A stretch of DNA of 64,000 bases, taken from the NCBI RefSeq assembly GCF_000341285.1, contig NW_005178426.1, positions 54,839-118,838 of the forward strand, given 5' to 3'. The translations under genes and the position numbers were made by a program. The notes below the pieces were generated by a model. It was not told where the DNA came from and did no database searches. It worked only from the letters and a program-made list of their open reading frames with translations. Positions 46,338 to 58,851 of this stretch are shown here, piece after piece. Within the stretch, counting starts at the first letter, position 1; every line of letters starts with the position of its first letter. The stretch comes from Galdieria sulphuraria. Lineage: Eukaryota; Rhodophyta; Bangiophyceae; Galdieriales; Galdieriaceae.

Positions 46338-47378
46338 ATGTCAGAAGAAAGAGCAACCTCTGAAACCATGGGAGGAAGTAGGAGTTCCGAAAAACCAAAG
46401 TACAAGTCTAAAGTCTCTGGTTTGTACGCCAAAGCTAAACAAAGAATCTTGAATAAACTGGGAAGAAGGACTCTCCTCACAAGATATCCAAAAGCAGATG
46501 GCATGAATAAAAGGTAACTTTAAGCTGGTACTCTAGAAGTTGTCTTTTCCATTCTTTTCACTAGGATTCGCAATATTGATCATTCAAAGAATAAGATAGT
46601 CGCATTGTCTGAGAAGCAAAAAAGTTGCTTGGAAGGTTTCTTTCAAGCTAGTTCTACGTTGCGACAACTTTTTGTAGAGCTTTGGAAAACAGAAGGATAT
46701 CCTCAAGCGTGGTCAGAACATACTGGCTCTTTTGGTGTTCAACTTAATGACGAACAAGTTAAATCAATCAACTTGTTTGAGAAAGACTATGCAGAGTTTG
46801 AGAACAAACAAACCGTAGCTTTCCAAACCTTTCTTGCTCACTTGGAAGACTTTACCAGGAGACCACTTACTAATGAAACTCCAGATGAGGTGTTGTTATT
46901 ATACCAGTTGAGAAGGGCAAAAAAAGACTACAAGCAGAAGAGGACTCGTTATAGTGACGCAATTATCAACCTGAGGACTTGCAGTTCTCCTCCAAGCTCT
47001 GCAACGTATCAACATTTAGAAGAAAATGTAGAACTAGCTAAAAATGCTTTGCAGCAATCAGCCGAAAAGTTTTGTAGTGAAGCATGGAAGTATCAACAGC
47101 TGGTTCGTGAACAAATGTTTGAGCGTATAAAACACTACTTTACGAACTATAAAGCCTGGATAAGTGCACTTCAAGTTTCAGCGGACGAATTTTTTCCTTG
47201 GATGGATAGCAGCCTTTTTGACTTTAGCAGTTTTGAAAATTCTACAGGAAATGACGATTATGAGAAAATGATGGGAGCTTCCTCGGTAATAGTCAACGAA
47301 GAAAATAAGCAAGCTTCATCATCATCAGAGGAAGAGTCTTCGGATTCTGATAATGAAAGTGATATCAAGGAAAATTGA
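46338..47378 (+). CDS. BAR-domain-like membrane-shaping protein
   Basis: Two exons (46338-46513, 46565-47378) with a 51-nt intron encode 329 aa. After a basic N-terminus (KSKVSGLYAKAKQRILNKLG), the protein is almost entirely helical with the spacing of an amphiphysin-type BAR domain (LEGFFQASSTLRQLFVELW, EFENKQTVAFQTFLAHLEDF, YQLRRAKKDYKQKRTRYSDA, YQQLVREQMFERIKHYF). The C-terminus is acidic and serine-rich (SSSSEEESSDSDNESD). There is no SH3 domain. The likely role is endocytic or membrane trafficking. The call rests on pattern, not on a conserved motif. Confidence 0.65.
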
Positions 47379-50300
47379 TAAATGTTCATATTATTGTAAT
47401 ATCCACAAGCATTACTGCAATAAATGAGTTACACTGCCTGTTTTAATAGGCAGCTTTGTGTTTTCTTCACGCAGCTCACAGCCCAATCATAATAATATCA
47501 GAAAAGTTTTATGAAGTAACTTGAGATGATGACTGTCATAAAAATTATAAAATGAGTAGTAGACTTAATTTTAGCTTACAATACTAAAGAACTCTAGAGA
47601 ACGATGCGAAACATCTAATGAAAGCTATTTTTGTAACTTTCTTAAGTTTCTCATATGAATCTTAAAATACACGTCAAGCTTCTAACCACTACAGCTTGTA
47701 CAATCTGAGGCATTTCCCCGACGCTTCGTCAAACAGTTGTAGCTTAAGACAAGCTTCTTGACGCTCTTGTTGTTTCTTTATATGCTTCCAACATATGGGA
47801 ACTAAGCACAACTAGCGAGTTCGCTCATGAGATAGGGATTTGTTTCACTGCTTGGTTGAACATGAGTGAATATCAACGTGAAACCAGGCACTTGGTGAAT
47901 AAATAAACTCTCCTCCAAGTCATTTCTGCACCTGCACCGAGAAACTTGAAGCGTTCACGACCAGTCCTCACTTCAATTGAAACATACTATGTACATCATC
48001 TTCACAACTTAAAAGTTTCATATACTACGCTCTCAATCGTGGCTAGGAACTCGTTCAACACAATACCGAAAGTGCACAGCTTCGACAGACGTTCGGTGTT
48101 TATGATTTCCAACTCTGCAAAGCGGACTCTGTCGAAACAGTGTGTGAATAGTCGCCCCAAGAACAACAAGTGGTCCGATGCCCTCTTCGAAACACTCCAA
48201 AATTCAAACTCTTCTTGAACGTGAAATCAGGCACTATTTAGTATCCTAGCAAATTCCACTTCTTATCAAACAGCATTCAAGAATGAGACATGGTTTGGCA
48301 GATACTTGAAACAAAATATGAAAGGTTCAAGAAACTTTATGGCACTTTCACTTGGGAAGATACAAATCAATACAGTTGTTACAGCTCACCCTAGGAGCCG
48401 CTCTGTCTTCAAAGAAATGACAACATTACGTTCAGAAAGGTTGCAACTGATAAGAAGCATATGTATAAATGGCATGTTGAACCATTTCTTGAGCTTGCAG
48501 GTATTCTCAGATTATAAAGCTTTTGCATCATTCTTTGGAAAAATGTTTCCTAGATTAAACTCACTGTGAGCTTCAGATTTCTCAAATAGACACTCTTTGG
48601 ATTCCTACAAGAATTCTTGGAAGAGTCCTTTGCATTGCGAAAGTTGCTCCAGAGACCTTTAACTGTCTCGAAACTTCTTTTTAAATTCCGCAATGACTTC
48701 AGAACACAAGAAATCATTCCAGTTGCAAATAGAGCACATCACATATGTACAATTTCGAGGCACAACTAAGCTGTCTTTCTTAGCAACTGGTGAAACAAAG
48801 TAAGATGAGTATATTTCATCCTCGTCTTCCCCTTGTAATAAACTTCACTTTTCTAATAACAGGTAACATCTCCATCATACTTGTTGCTTACATTCACTTG
48901 ATTCTCGGCACCATTATTCTTCTCTAGATGTAGTTGTAAAGAGATTGGATGCAAAATTTGACAACATCGTGCCTCATCATTGGAAGAATTGAACTAGTAA
49001 ATGTTTGATGCAGTTATTCGTTGTTTATAAATAGATACAATCCTTCTTTTTGGGAGGTCGATCTGTTGTTGAGCTGTGTTTTGTTCTCCTAAGCTATATT
49101 CTGGTTTGACTACATTGTATCACTAAGCTTTCTGTGCTACATAGTCAAGTTTTGAACCATGAGATTTCAGAAGTTGCTCTATTTGGACACTTTAGGTATC
49201 GTGTTTCAATATTTTATATAATTGCACCTATGTCCAGTTTTCAAAAGAATCTAACAACATTATCCTTATAAGAAGTGAAGTTCACCAACTGAAGGCTACA
49301 TTTGAAAGATACATATTCTCACTAGCGTTTAAAAGCAATCTCCTTTTTTACCCTTTCAAAAGGATCGCTACCTATTTTGAAAAATTTCGATAGAGAATAA
49401 TTTCTTGACAGGAAAGAAAGTTGTTCTTGCAATTGTTCAAATTTTGAAATCAAGAAACGGAAATGATTTAAAATGCTTTGGAAGGATTGAACCGTCAAGT
49501 GATAATAAGACATTTAAATTGTCCTTTAAGCTTTGCTTATGAGTCTCCGAGATGGTTATTCATGATGGGCCTTGCGGACGCTGCTTTGGGTCAATTATTG
49601 ATGCTTCGTTACTTTGAAAGAATATAATAAAATATGAAAATGGATGCAAGGAGAACAAAAGGATTCTAATTTTATCTGTGCCTTTTTTCGTCTAGTGATC
49701 GACAACCTCATATCCAACATTCCATTCTTTAGGTATTATGTTGCAATTTGCTCGACAATTCTGTGATGTCAATGCTGTTGTGTTTTATCTTGATTACGTA
49801 TTACAGTTTGCAGGAATGAATGATTCTCACAGTGTTGATATGAGTCTAACAAATGGCTTCGCCGCTATTGTATTCAGAATAGATTGGGAGGGAGATTTCT
49901 TCTACTGGCCACCATGCCATTTGTCTTTTTCATGTTGTGGTTGTGTGGATTCTCCTCCTTTGGAGGTTGCAAGGTTCGACCAGCATTGAACATCACTGTA
50001 AAATTGCTTTTTCGTTTGTTTAATAGACCTGGTCCCCTGTTACTTGGATTATAGTGGCAGAAATCTATCACTGGTATGTCCTGTTTCTGGCCTCACTTTG
50101 AGTTCCTTCTTTTGTTATTCGTTCAATTTGACAGTTTCGTTTTCTTGCCCAATGATATTCAAGTCTATGTATGCCCAAGATGCTTTTAGTTTCTTTACAG
50201 ACTGTACGTTATTGTCAACTACGTTCATTTATCTATTTGTTTCTGAGATCAAAGGTTTACAACTCGATTCTATTGAAAGGCTTTTCGAACAATCCTCTTA

Positions 50301-51199
50301 TACCATAGTAAAAGGAAATGTAAAGAATATCAACGAATATATGAAAAATGGAATTTCTTTTTTTTGAAGCATCTTTATAAGCAAAAGTGTAATAATTGCT
50401 CCGAGGAATCATCGAAAACAGAAACAAAGGTAGGATGAATATCCTGTGATGATCCGTTGTCATTGGATGCAAAAAAGGCTATAGCCTAGGATAGTATAAT
50501 CCAAGTATATTGCTATTTAGGGATATGCACGGAAAATGTATACGGAGAGAGTAAGTTGATAAACAGTGATAAATGAGTAACATTGTGATCGTCATTCTGA
50601 TAGTAAAATGATGCAATGTCATGATCTCAACAGTTGGTTTTTTCGAATGCATTCTTTTGAAACAAACTTTCTAATTCTCTCTTTCTTTGCATATAATATT
50701 GGTCAAAATTTTATTGGATTTTCTAAAACATTGAAATAGTAGCGAGAAACTCCATATGGAACAAATTTGGTTTCTATATGACAGCACCGTCAAAGAATAT
50801 TCATCGAATTGCTATCAAACCATACATTTCTTTCGTAGAGATATAGAAAATAGGCAATGTTACAACCACAATTGATATTTTTTCATTTCAATAATATAAA
50901 AAATTATATCGACTCAAACTGGCAACTTATATTTAGATGAGCTTGTGAAACATTAAAATATAGCTATTGACTGGCGTATCTATCTTTCAGTAATAACGCA
51001 ACTAAAACCATATTAAATGTATCTTAGAAAAAACACTATAAAAAGTGTTCATTACCTGATTGTCCAACGCTGCTTTATTTCAATAGAAAGAATCTCTGAA
51101 GGCGAATCATCACAAATGCATCAAGAAAACAAGAACGACGTTCAACGCTTTTTTTGATTTTGTGCAATTTGAATAGTGACATAGATAATAATGACATGT
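47379..51199. other. Gene-poor stretch, no intact gene
   Basis: About 3.8 kb with only short open frames (e.g. 47946-48218, 48306-48569, 49738-49989, 50044-50367). None shows family features, splice continuity, or codon regularity that I can support. Given the decayed copies just downstream, these may also be degenerate. Confidence 0.5.
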
Positions 51200-51300
51200 A
51201 TCGCTGATTTCAGCACCAATGATGTTCAGGACATATTATGCAACACAATGCCATGTAGGATAACTAGTTATTAATTTTTCATGAACCAGATTTGTCATCC
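51200..51300 (-). pseudogene. Fragment of ATPase-family C-terminal region (copy A)
   Basis: Reading the minus strand from about 51290, the frame gives HEKLITSYPTWHCVA and then a stop. This matches HDQVLTSHPTWHCMLI in the gene at 56731-58851 at both protein and DNA level (the DNA around CCTACATGGCATTG is identical). The copy ends in a stop and loses frame. Confidence 0.75.
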
Positions 51301-51486
51301 AACCAACAGACCACATTCGAGGCAGACTTTATGGTTTCTGAAAGGAGAATTCAAGTAAGACGTAAACGAATTGGAAACGTGCGACAAGTTTACTGCTTTA
51401 CAAATGAAACAATGAAAGGTTGAGTTGAAGATCCAAAGTTTAACGCCGACTCAAAAAACTGTTGCGGACTTTATCAAGTAATCAAG

Positions 51487-51711
51487 TCAAAAGTTTTCAA
51501 AAATGGAATGATTAGAAGCAGCAAATGCATTTTTCAATCCATTCGATACTTTGTCAATCATCAATTCCATATCTATTTCACAAAGAGTAATAAGTTCACA
51601 ATTAGGAAGTTCTCTATATAAAATTTCAGTAGGCAGAAAAGGTTCCAAAAATGCTTTCCTTACCTTCAAAGAAGATAATATACCATTGATGGCAACATTC
51701 CTTTCGTGCAA
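51487..51711 (-). pseudogene. Fragment of ATPase-family C-terminus (copy B)
   Basis: A 74-codon minus frame contains LPNCELITLCEIDMELMID and GLKNAFAAS. It aligns with IPHNCELVILSEADVENFIG and NLRKAFKS at the end of the gene at 56731. Upstream homology is not continuous, so this is a remnant. It lies upstream, in gene orientation, of copy A, which is the reverse of the order in the intact gene. Confidence 0.7.
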
Positions 51712-53521
51712 ATACTGTACAAGTGTTTCGTTACTATTTGCTATGTTATAGAACCGTTTGTTACAGTAATTACTGAAATCCTGATATCATCCAAAGTTTC
51801 AAGTATACTTCTCAGTTTTTTCTCCAACTATGAGACGTCGCTTTATGACACACTGGGCGAGTAACACGTCGGAATATCTCGTCAACTTCCAAACCTACTC
51901 GAATTCAATACAGCCGAGCACCTGTCAATTTTACATTGTTCGTTGTGATGAAGAGGAACAATAATCGCTGTTTCCAACAATTCAGTCAAACTAGACAATA
52001 GGAGCTTGTGCAAGTTATTTTAAAAGAGCTATTCAACGCAGAGAAAACGTTTCCTCTATATGTTCCTGTAAAGGAAATACTTCAACATCAGGTTCACAAG
52101 TAGTGAAAACTTTAAGTTCAGGCGTGAAAATGAACAGCCAGCTGGTTTCGTTTTAACAAACCGGTGTACAACCAACTGCGGAGTCAACGTACCAAGACAG
52201 TTTAATTCTTCTAGCGAATTTTCTTTGGAACGAAAAACTTTTCTCGTTGACTTGTGTAAGCTTCCGAGCTCCGTCAACGATAGCCCAGTTGAACAAGAAC
52301 ATTTTTAAACAACTATCCTTTTGTTGTGCCAAAACGAGGAAAACCAACTGGGAATTGAAACCGAGATTCGAGTGTCGCTCCTAACTGATAATAGAATTGA
52401 AAGTTTATCTCTAAAATTTAAAGTATCTTTGTCGATGAGTTTAAATGGAGAACAGCTAATAATAGTAACCTTCACCTTTTTGGCCCGGTTTTTTTACGTA
52501 TAAACAGTTTATTACAGCATCTAAAAAACAGTTGAATCCAGTTATCTCGCCAATTAAGATTCATAATATCAATTCATCAGCAATTTATCCAAACATAATC
52601 TTCTAATAAAATTAAAATCGTTGAAGTCTGTAGTGTAGTGGGAAATAGCGTTCCCGCCTAGAAAAGTTTTCCCTGCTCCTTAAATATGCGGAGTGAAATT
52701 TTTTGAACCTTACTATCGTGAGTTTATTCTGTTGAACAGCAGTTTCATCTTAACGCCTCCATATGTTACTAATGGAAGGTATATTATTGGAAAAGCAAAA
52801 CATCGTTACTATGGGATACTTCGGGTGTCGGACTCCAAACATAAACTTTAGCACTCAGTCAAACTATAGTCAACTTTCCACAGAATATGGTAGTTATGTA
52901 GACGACTTTACAAAGAGAAAATTGTTTATTTCCTTTTTGACTTACTTGTGTATATATGACAAAGACTGTTGTGAAAGAGAGTCTATTCCTAAAATCAAGA
53001 GGGACAACCAGATTCTGACTTTCTGTTGTTTTACTTACACTGTTGAATTTCCTTCAGAGGGAGAAACTTTAGAAATAATTGGTCTGAATGTGTTAAAGGA
53101 CAACCCAACATTGACAGGAATAACTTGTTTCGCTCAGTTTCTGTGAATTGAACGTTAGCTGAGCTTGAAACTTCATCTTTCACTCATTCACTTGAGATTC
53201 GGTTCTCTTTTTTGTTTGCAAGACCCGTGTAGGGTTGGAATTCGGCCAAGCCAAAGTTCACTTATTTTACACTATACCCTTTCTATAAACCCTCTATTCC
53301 GAGTTTGCCAAAAGCTTCTTTCATTTTCTGCAAACAAACAAACAACATCAAGTTCCTATAAAGAATTAAACAATCCGTTAATCCTCTTTAAGAACACCAG
53401 ATTGAAATTTGTGTATGTAGTTTTCCTCAATGTTTATTCTCCATTTCTATAAAAGTGACAGGTTAACTCTTTCCAAATAAACTTTTGTAATAAAATTTTT
53501 CTTGTCAATGACATAAATTAA
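51712..53521. other. Gene-poor stretch, no intact gene
   Basis: About 1.8 kb. Open frames at 52056-52347 (minus) and 52763-53146 (plus, 127 codons) have no recognisable features. A tRNA-like box-A sequence near 52630 does not fold into a tRNA. Confidence 0.45.
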
Positions 53522-54113
53522 TTATCGGAGCAAGTCCTGCATAGAGTCCATCTCTAAACCTTTTGTCTCTGGAACAAAGCAAAACCAGCAAAGGAACCAA
53601 AGTGCTCCTTGGGCATGCATTGACTTGAGTCTCTTCTTACTTTAACGGCAACTGATATAGATGTCGTGCGTGTTTCTTTCACTTATAGCACACCAAAACT
53701 TGTCAAGCATATTTGGCCAAGATAATGACACTCAAAGTTCAACAAATAGCTGGTAAATGTGTTCATCATAATACCACACTGTGATCGAATATTCGAAGGA
53801 TAAATTTCAGCAACGCATGTAGACAGGTCCCAGTCCGAGACAGAAGAAGAAGCGAAACAATATTATTCCTCTGATGTTTAATGCCTCACAAAGATTATTT
53901 CCATCAAGAAACGACAAGGCACAAAACTTCTAAAGAGCTAGAGACAGAAATGGCATGGACACCAGGAACAACGTCCTTCTGTCTACATGAACTATCAACA
54001 AAAAATAGCTGGCAATCAAAAAGCATCGTTGCAAAACCCAATAAAGCACTAACTTTAATGCTTCGAGAAATGGTCATAACAGTAAGTCGCACTGAACCAA
54101 AACAATACATCAT
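53522..54113 (-). pseudogene. Sugar-porter (MFS) transporter pseudogene, C-terminal part
   Basis: On the minus strand, from high to low coordinates: GIILFRFFFCLGLGPV, then in a shifted frame CVAEIYPSNIRSQCG (the AE.YP..IRS signature of sugar porters), then in another frame MHAQGALWFLCWFCFVPET followed by KG and MDSMQDLLR-stop. PETKG is the family's C-terminal signature. The three blocks are in the right order but need at least two frame changes. That pattern is decay, since no splice sites bridge the breaks. Galdieria is known for many sugar and polyol transporters. Confidence 0.8.
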
Positions 54114-56730
54114 AGCATTGACTATAAAAGACTATTCTGCAATTTGTAGTGCAACTGCTATCATGGTTAAACGCTCAACGCTAGATTGCCCGCACACAAT
54201 ACGAAGAAATCCTGAAGAAGACTTGATCATCTCTCTTCCGTTTCAAATGAATTCACAGATTAAAGCGTAATCTTCCAAAGCTATTCGATTGAAACGACTT
54301 GATTTCAAGAAAGAATCACACGCTGCCTTTTCTCGTCCGCTTGCTCAAAGATTCCTCTTTATTTGTTGAGACTGACAGTTGTCTATGATTCCGAAACCAA
54401 ACTATTGACTTTTCTATTGTCAAAAAATACTATAAACAAGTATAAAGACTTTTGCTATTTCCAAGACAATAAGACTTGTGATTCCAAAATTGTTTGAGCT
54501 GAAATAGAAAACATCAAATTTGTTTTTGTATTGCAGACAGATAAAAAATATTTCAAAACATCGAATCCGAGGCTTCTTGTTCAAACAGGTGCAACTACTG
54601 TTCGACCTGATTTTTTTAGAAAATTTGCTTTGTTGAACTATGAAAAGCTACCAACAGCGTTAAGAACATAACAAATTACCCAGCCATGTGCTTTGATTAT
54701 ACAAAAAAATTGATTCACGCATTCTCCTCCTGTTTTCTTATTTTTTTCCAGAGAAATGAAATAAAGTTGATCATTTGGTGTTATAGTTATAGAAAAGTAT
54801 TTATGTACGCAATTTGTAAAAGTAACTTTCTAGTTCAACAGAGTTGTTGGATCACAACACAACTTGCACTCTTGTACACGAGTCAACTATTCTGATTGTT
54901 GCACCATAAAATACTTTATACCTGTTAGTTATATTCAGAGTACTTGCACTACAAAGGTAGGTTGTTTCTCTAACAGCGATGATCTCTTACAAGTAGGACA
55001 TAAAGCTAGTGGAATATTGGATCGAATAAGATTGCTCTTTATTTGTTTCAACATATTACAGTCTATGTATAAGGACTAGAAGGATATCAAACAAGTTGTT
55101 GACAAGTGTTTCACTTTTCTAGTTCACGAAGAGGTTCAAAAAAGACTCAAAGTTCGTCAGCAAACAACCTAATTAGTCCAAATTCACCTTTTCTTGAAGC
55201 AAACTCAATAATAGGGAATTTTTCACGACTGTTCTTTTCACAAGAAGAAGAAACATTACCTTTTGGAATTCAGAAAGTGAAAGTACTTTGGAGAATCTTG
55301 GAGATTCTTGAGTCTAGCTTGGATTCTCAGTAACATGTTAATATTATCATTACAAGCAAGGAACTTTTATAAAACTTGCAAACAATAGATAGAAATGGGA
55401 ACAAGTCAATGTATGAGAATATCGTACTAGAAATATTACAAGAACAAAAGTGGGTTTACAATTCACATATCAATTCGCGAGTTTGTAGTATTGCTTTATC
55501 AATATATTGTGATAGCATTCTAGACTTTCCCAAAAGTCATAGATATAAAGCCATGAGTGAGCAAGAGATATGTCTACAGAACTCTGTAAAGTTGAACAGA
55601 CCTTGTTCATAGTATGAACAAAAGCCACTAGCCTCCTTTCTGCTATTGACTACTTGTATGAGAAATTTTAATTAGGTTTTTGTACTGTTTGATAAGACCA
55701 GTCGAGTTTTGTCTACATTTGCCGACTTTGACTTGCTTCTTTACAATCTCTTTAAAGACCTTTGTCTCAAAGCTTCTCGTCCACTCTCAGCTACTAAACA
55801 GACGTTTGGCTTCAAAACCTCTCTAACCTTCATGGGTTCTGTTTCACAAACTTGAAGAAAAGACCAGGCGCTTTGACTCTCAGAAAAACTCTTCGAATAT
55901 TTGTCATACTTTCAACGCAACCGCTGGAAGAAAGACTTGTATCAAGAATTCAGGAGATGCGTACTCCGAAAAAGCAGAAGCTTTGAAGCTGTATAACCGC
56001 TGACTACCTCACAACTGGGCTATGTGTGTTTGGATATATTGTTACAAATTTCTGTTAAGTAAAAAGAATTTGCTAAGAAAGAGTGCGTTATCTGTTGAGT
56101 GGTTTACTGCAAATACTCCAAGTTGTGCTTTCAAGTGTTGGCAACTCCCTTGTGATTTTCCTTACCGTAAGATATATGTGCCTAAGGTTGTGATGTTCCT
56201 TTCCTACAGCATTGTAAAGTAGAAAAATGAAAGTTTCAGTATTATCAGAGACACACTTGTATAACATTCAATGTCCTATTAAAATAAAGTCAAGTTTACA
56301 ACCAGAAAGTTCTATAGTAGAACAACATCTAGGATAAAAAAATAACTACTCATTGATTAGGCATGGAATCGTTTATTCTCAAAAAAATCAAACATGATAT
56401 TCTCTTTCCATTATGGAACATTTTATCTGTACGAGAGGAACATTCCTCTTGTCACTATAAGAAAATGTCAAAAAGAAAATTATGAGTTGCTTTTCATGAA
56501 AACCAGAGGAGCTTTGAAGTCAGAGTTCGGCTTTGTTGTAACCTCAATTTATACACTATACTGCCAATAACAATAGAATGTATCATCCAAAACATGCAAC
56601 TGTGGTTAGAGGAATAAATTTCCTGAAGTTGACATAATTTTGAAAGTGTCTTATAAAATAGCCCGATTCATAACAACTTTTGAAAGTGTCTATTTTTGGA
56701 AAAATTGTCAGGTATTAAAACAAGATATTC
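54114..56730. other. Gene-poor stretch with possible retroelement traces
   Basis: About 2.6 kb. The upstream part of the decayed transporter may continue to about 54300. Around 54565 a plus frame reads LLVQTGATTVRPDFFRKF, reminiscent of a retropepsin D-T-G-A site with Asp replaced. Near 54990-55110 GHKASGILDR and DIKQVVDKCF recall an integrase H2C2 segment. These are weak resemblances only. No intact gene. Confidence 0.3.
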
Positions 56731-58851
56731 CTAAATATTTTTGGAAAGAGATAAAACTATTTCTTGTAGGGTTGAAACGCCAATATTTCTCGAATGTGGA
56801 TTATCCACAGACTTGAAAGCCTTCCTTAAATTTGATAAAATGTCTTTGCCAATAAAGTTTTCTACATCAGCTTCAGAAAGAATAACCAATTCACAGTTGT
56901 GAGGAATCAAGAATTCTCCAACACTATCGCCAGATGAATAACAACGACTAGAATGATTCAAGTCCTCAGATACGTTGGTTGCTAATTGAGTACTCATAAT
57001 AATCAACATACAATGCCATGTAGGATGACTAGTCAATACTTGATCATGCACTGCTTTTAAAAACTTGTGAGCTTCTTCCAAAATTTCATTCCATCGAATA
57101 CCATTACGACTCCATCGGCCTTTACAAGCAATACCCACAATCAAGTTCTTCTCATTCGTTCTTCCATGCAACTTGAATGAATAATATATCGGACTATGAA
57201 AAGTTGAATGAAATGGAATATATATCCTTTCAAATTCTAACATTTCTTCCACTATCCTTTCCCATTCATTATTGCTTCCAAATGTCATTCTCTCCATTCC
57301 TGATACAGTTCTGGTATAATGTATAGATTTCATATAATAAGCAGCAGATTCGGAAGAAAATTGTAAATTCATTTCATTCCAAACACGAGACAATTGACCA
57401 AGAGTAGAAAACATTGAGCTGTTTGTAGAACGCCGAGAAAAATGTAAATAAAACAGTGTAGCAATAAGACCTTCCAAAATTCGACATTTCGACTCATAAA
57501 AGAATTCAACAGATTGAGACTTGAGGGTTTGTAAAAGTAACCATTCTAAACGATCATCCTTTAAGCCTTGGTCAATATATTCAATCAGTAACTTGGGAAT
57601 CAACACTTCGTAGCGCTCGTTGCAGTCTGGTTCTATAACCAATCGACGATAGAGACACATATCTGTAACTAGATCAAACAAAAACACATCAGAATTTGAG
57701 CTTATTTGCACAGTTTCATCAAAATCAAATCGAATACGATACAAAGATAATAACGTAAGCATTCTTAACAAGCGCTTACGCTGCTCACTGAGACTTATCA
57801 GACGAGGTAAGAATGGCGCAACACAATAATTTGTTACTAAAAAACCATTCATTATGATCAAGAAGGTTTCCTTAGATAATAAGAAATTGTTGTTGGATGA
57901 TTTATACAGCAAAAGGTAACTGATTGCTCGAACAAGTAAACCAGGAACACCACCAGTCAATTCCAACAACAATTCTGCAAGTTCACTAGTTGAGAAGTCT
58001 TTGTGACAAAGAATTTCTGAAACCTTTGGGCTCCCAGGGAATAAAAAGGAAGAACTTTTCTCCAAATGTTCCACGATACTATGTTTCTCAAGCGGCGAAA
58101 GAGGAATAAACACTAACTGAACCCTTGAGACTGAAGCTACGTAATTATATATATTTAAGCCTTCACTTTTCCCAACAACAATAAAAAACAAGTCGGGTTC
58201 TTTGCACAATTGACTAATGATACCGAAAAAGTCATTGTAAGGTCGAACTCTTCCGTCATGGGTTCTCTTGAAATGAAATTCGTCGAGACTTTCGTCTAGG
58301 ACACCAACTTCATCAAATGCTATCAGAAGATATTGATCAGAAGGAATCCTTAGTATATCTCGTAAGAGTGGAACTAGGTTGGAGGGTTCCATATCCACCA
58401 TTTCGAAGGCTTCTTACTTTCGAAAAATTTCCGCGCCAACTTGAGAGCAGGCAGCCTTTATTAACAAATAGTAGACTGCCCACTTCAGGTTTCGAAAAAA
58501 CTCTATGGGGACTGTGGGCTCCAACCGCCTTAAATCCGCATAAAGCAACGAAGCCCTTTTTAATTTCTCCAGGAAACCTCTTCGGTTGGCCTTCTCAGAC
58601 TCATAAACGTAATCGAGACCTATCAGTGCACTTTCACCCATATTATTCACCAGTTCCAAGTAACTTTGTACGAATTTCGTCTTTCCACTTCCGAAGAGGT
58701 GAGGACCAAAGGGTATGACTGGTTTGAAATGGCGATCAAGTTTACGGAGAGTGTATAGCTGAAATAACTGCAGTGTTACTACACGAACATCATTTTCTCG
58801 GTGTACTACAACCATGTCATATACGGTTTCTGGTTCAAGCTCACTAGACAT
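56731..58851 (-). CDS. Archaeal-type/STAND-like P-loop ATPase, interrupted by an in-frame TAA
   Basis: Two minus-strand frames in the same phase, 58851-58414 (145 aa) and 58401-56731 (556 aa), are separated only by TAA at 58414-58416. The first carries Walker A (GPHLFGSGKTKF). The second carries Walker B (YLLIAFDEVGVLDE), FFIVVGKSEG and LTGGVPGLLVRAI. The C-terminal part has SPIYYSFK and LIVGIACKGRW, a degenerate PD-(D/E)XK-like pattern. Together about 700 residues, collinear with the 839-aa paralogue at 59555 but lacking its SAM-like tail. A GTAAGA donor at the stop and a CTAAG acceptor (69-nt intron) could remove the TAA in frame. However, the removed segment still resembles the paralogue (NLVPLLRDI against AIDYLLEQF), which favours a nonsense mutation. 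No other intron. Confidence 0.7.

Noticed and set aside
52622-52690. tRNA-like sequence (TAGTGTAGTGG box-A-like element)
   Set aside because: No anticodon stem or T-arm can be formed in plain or permuted order, so a tRNA gene is not supported.
53881-54270. 129-codon plus-strand frame
   Set aside because: Antisense to the decayed sugar transporter; no features of its own.
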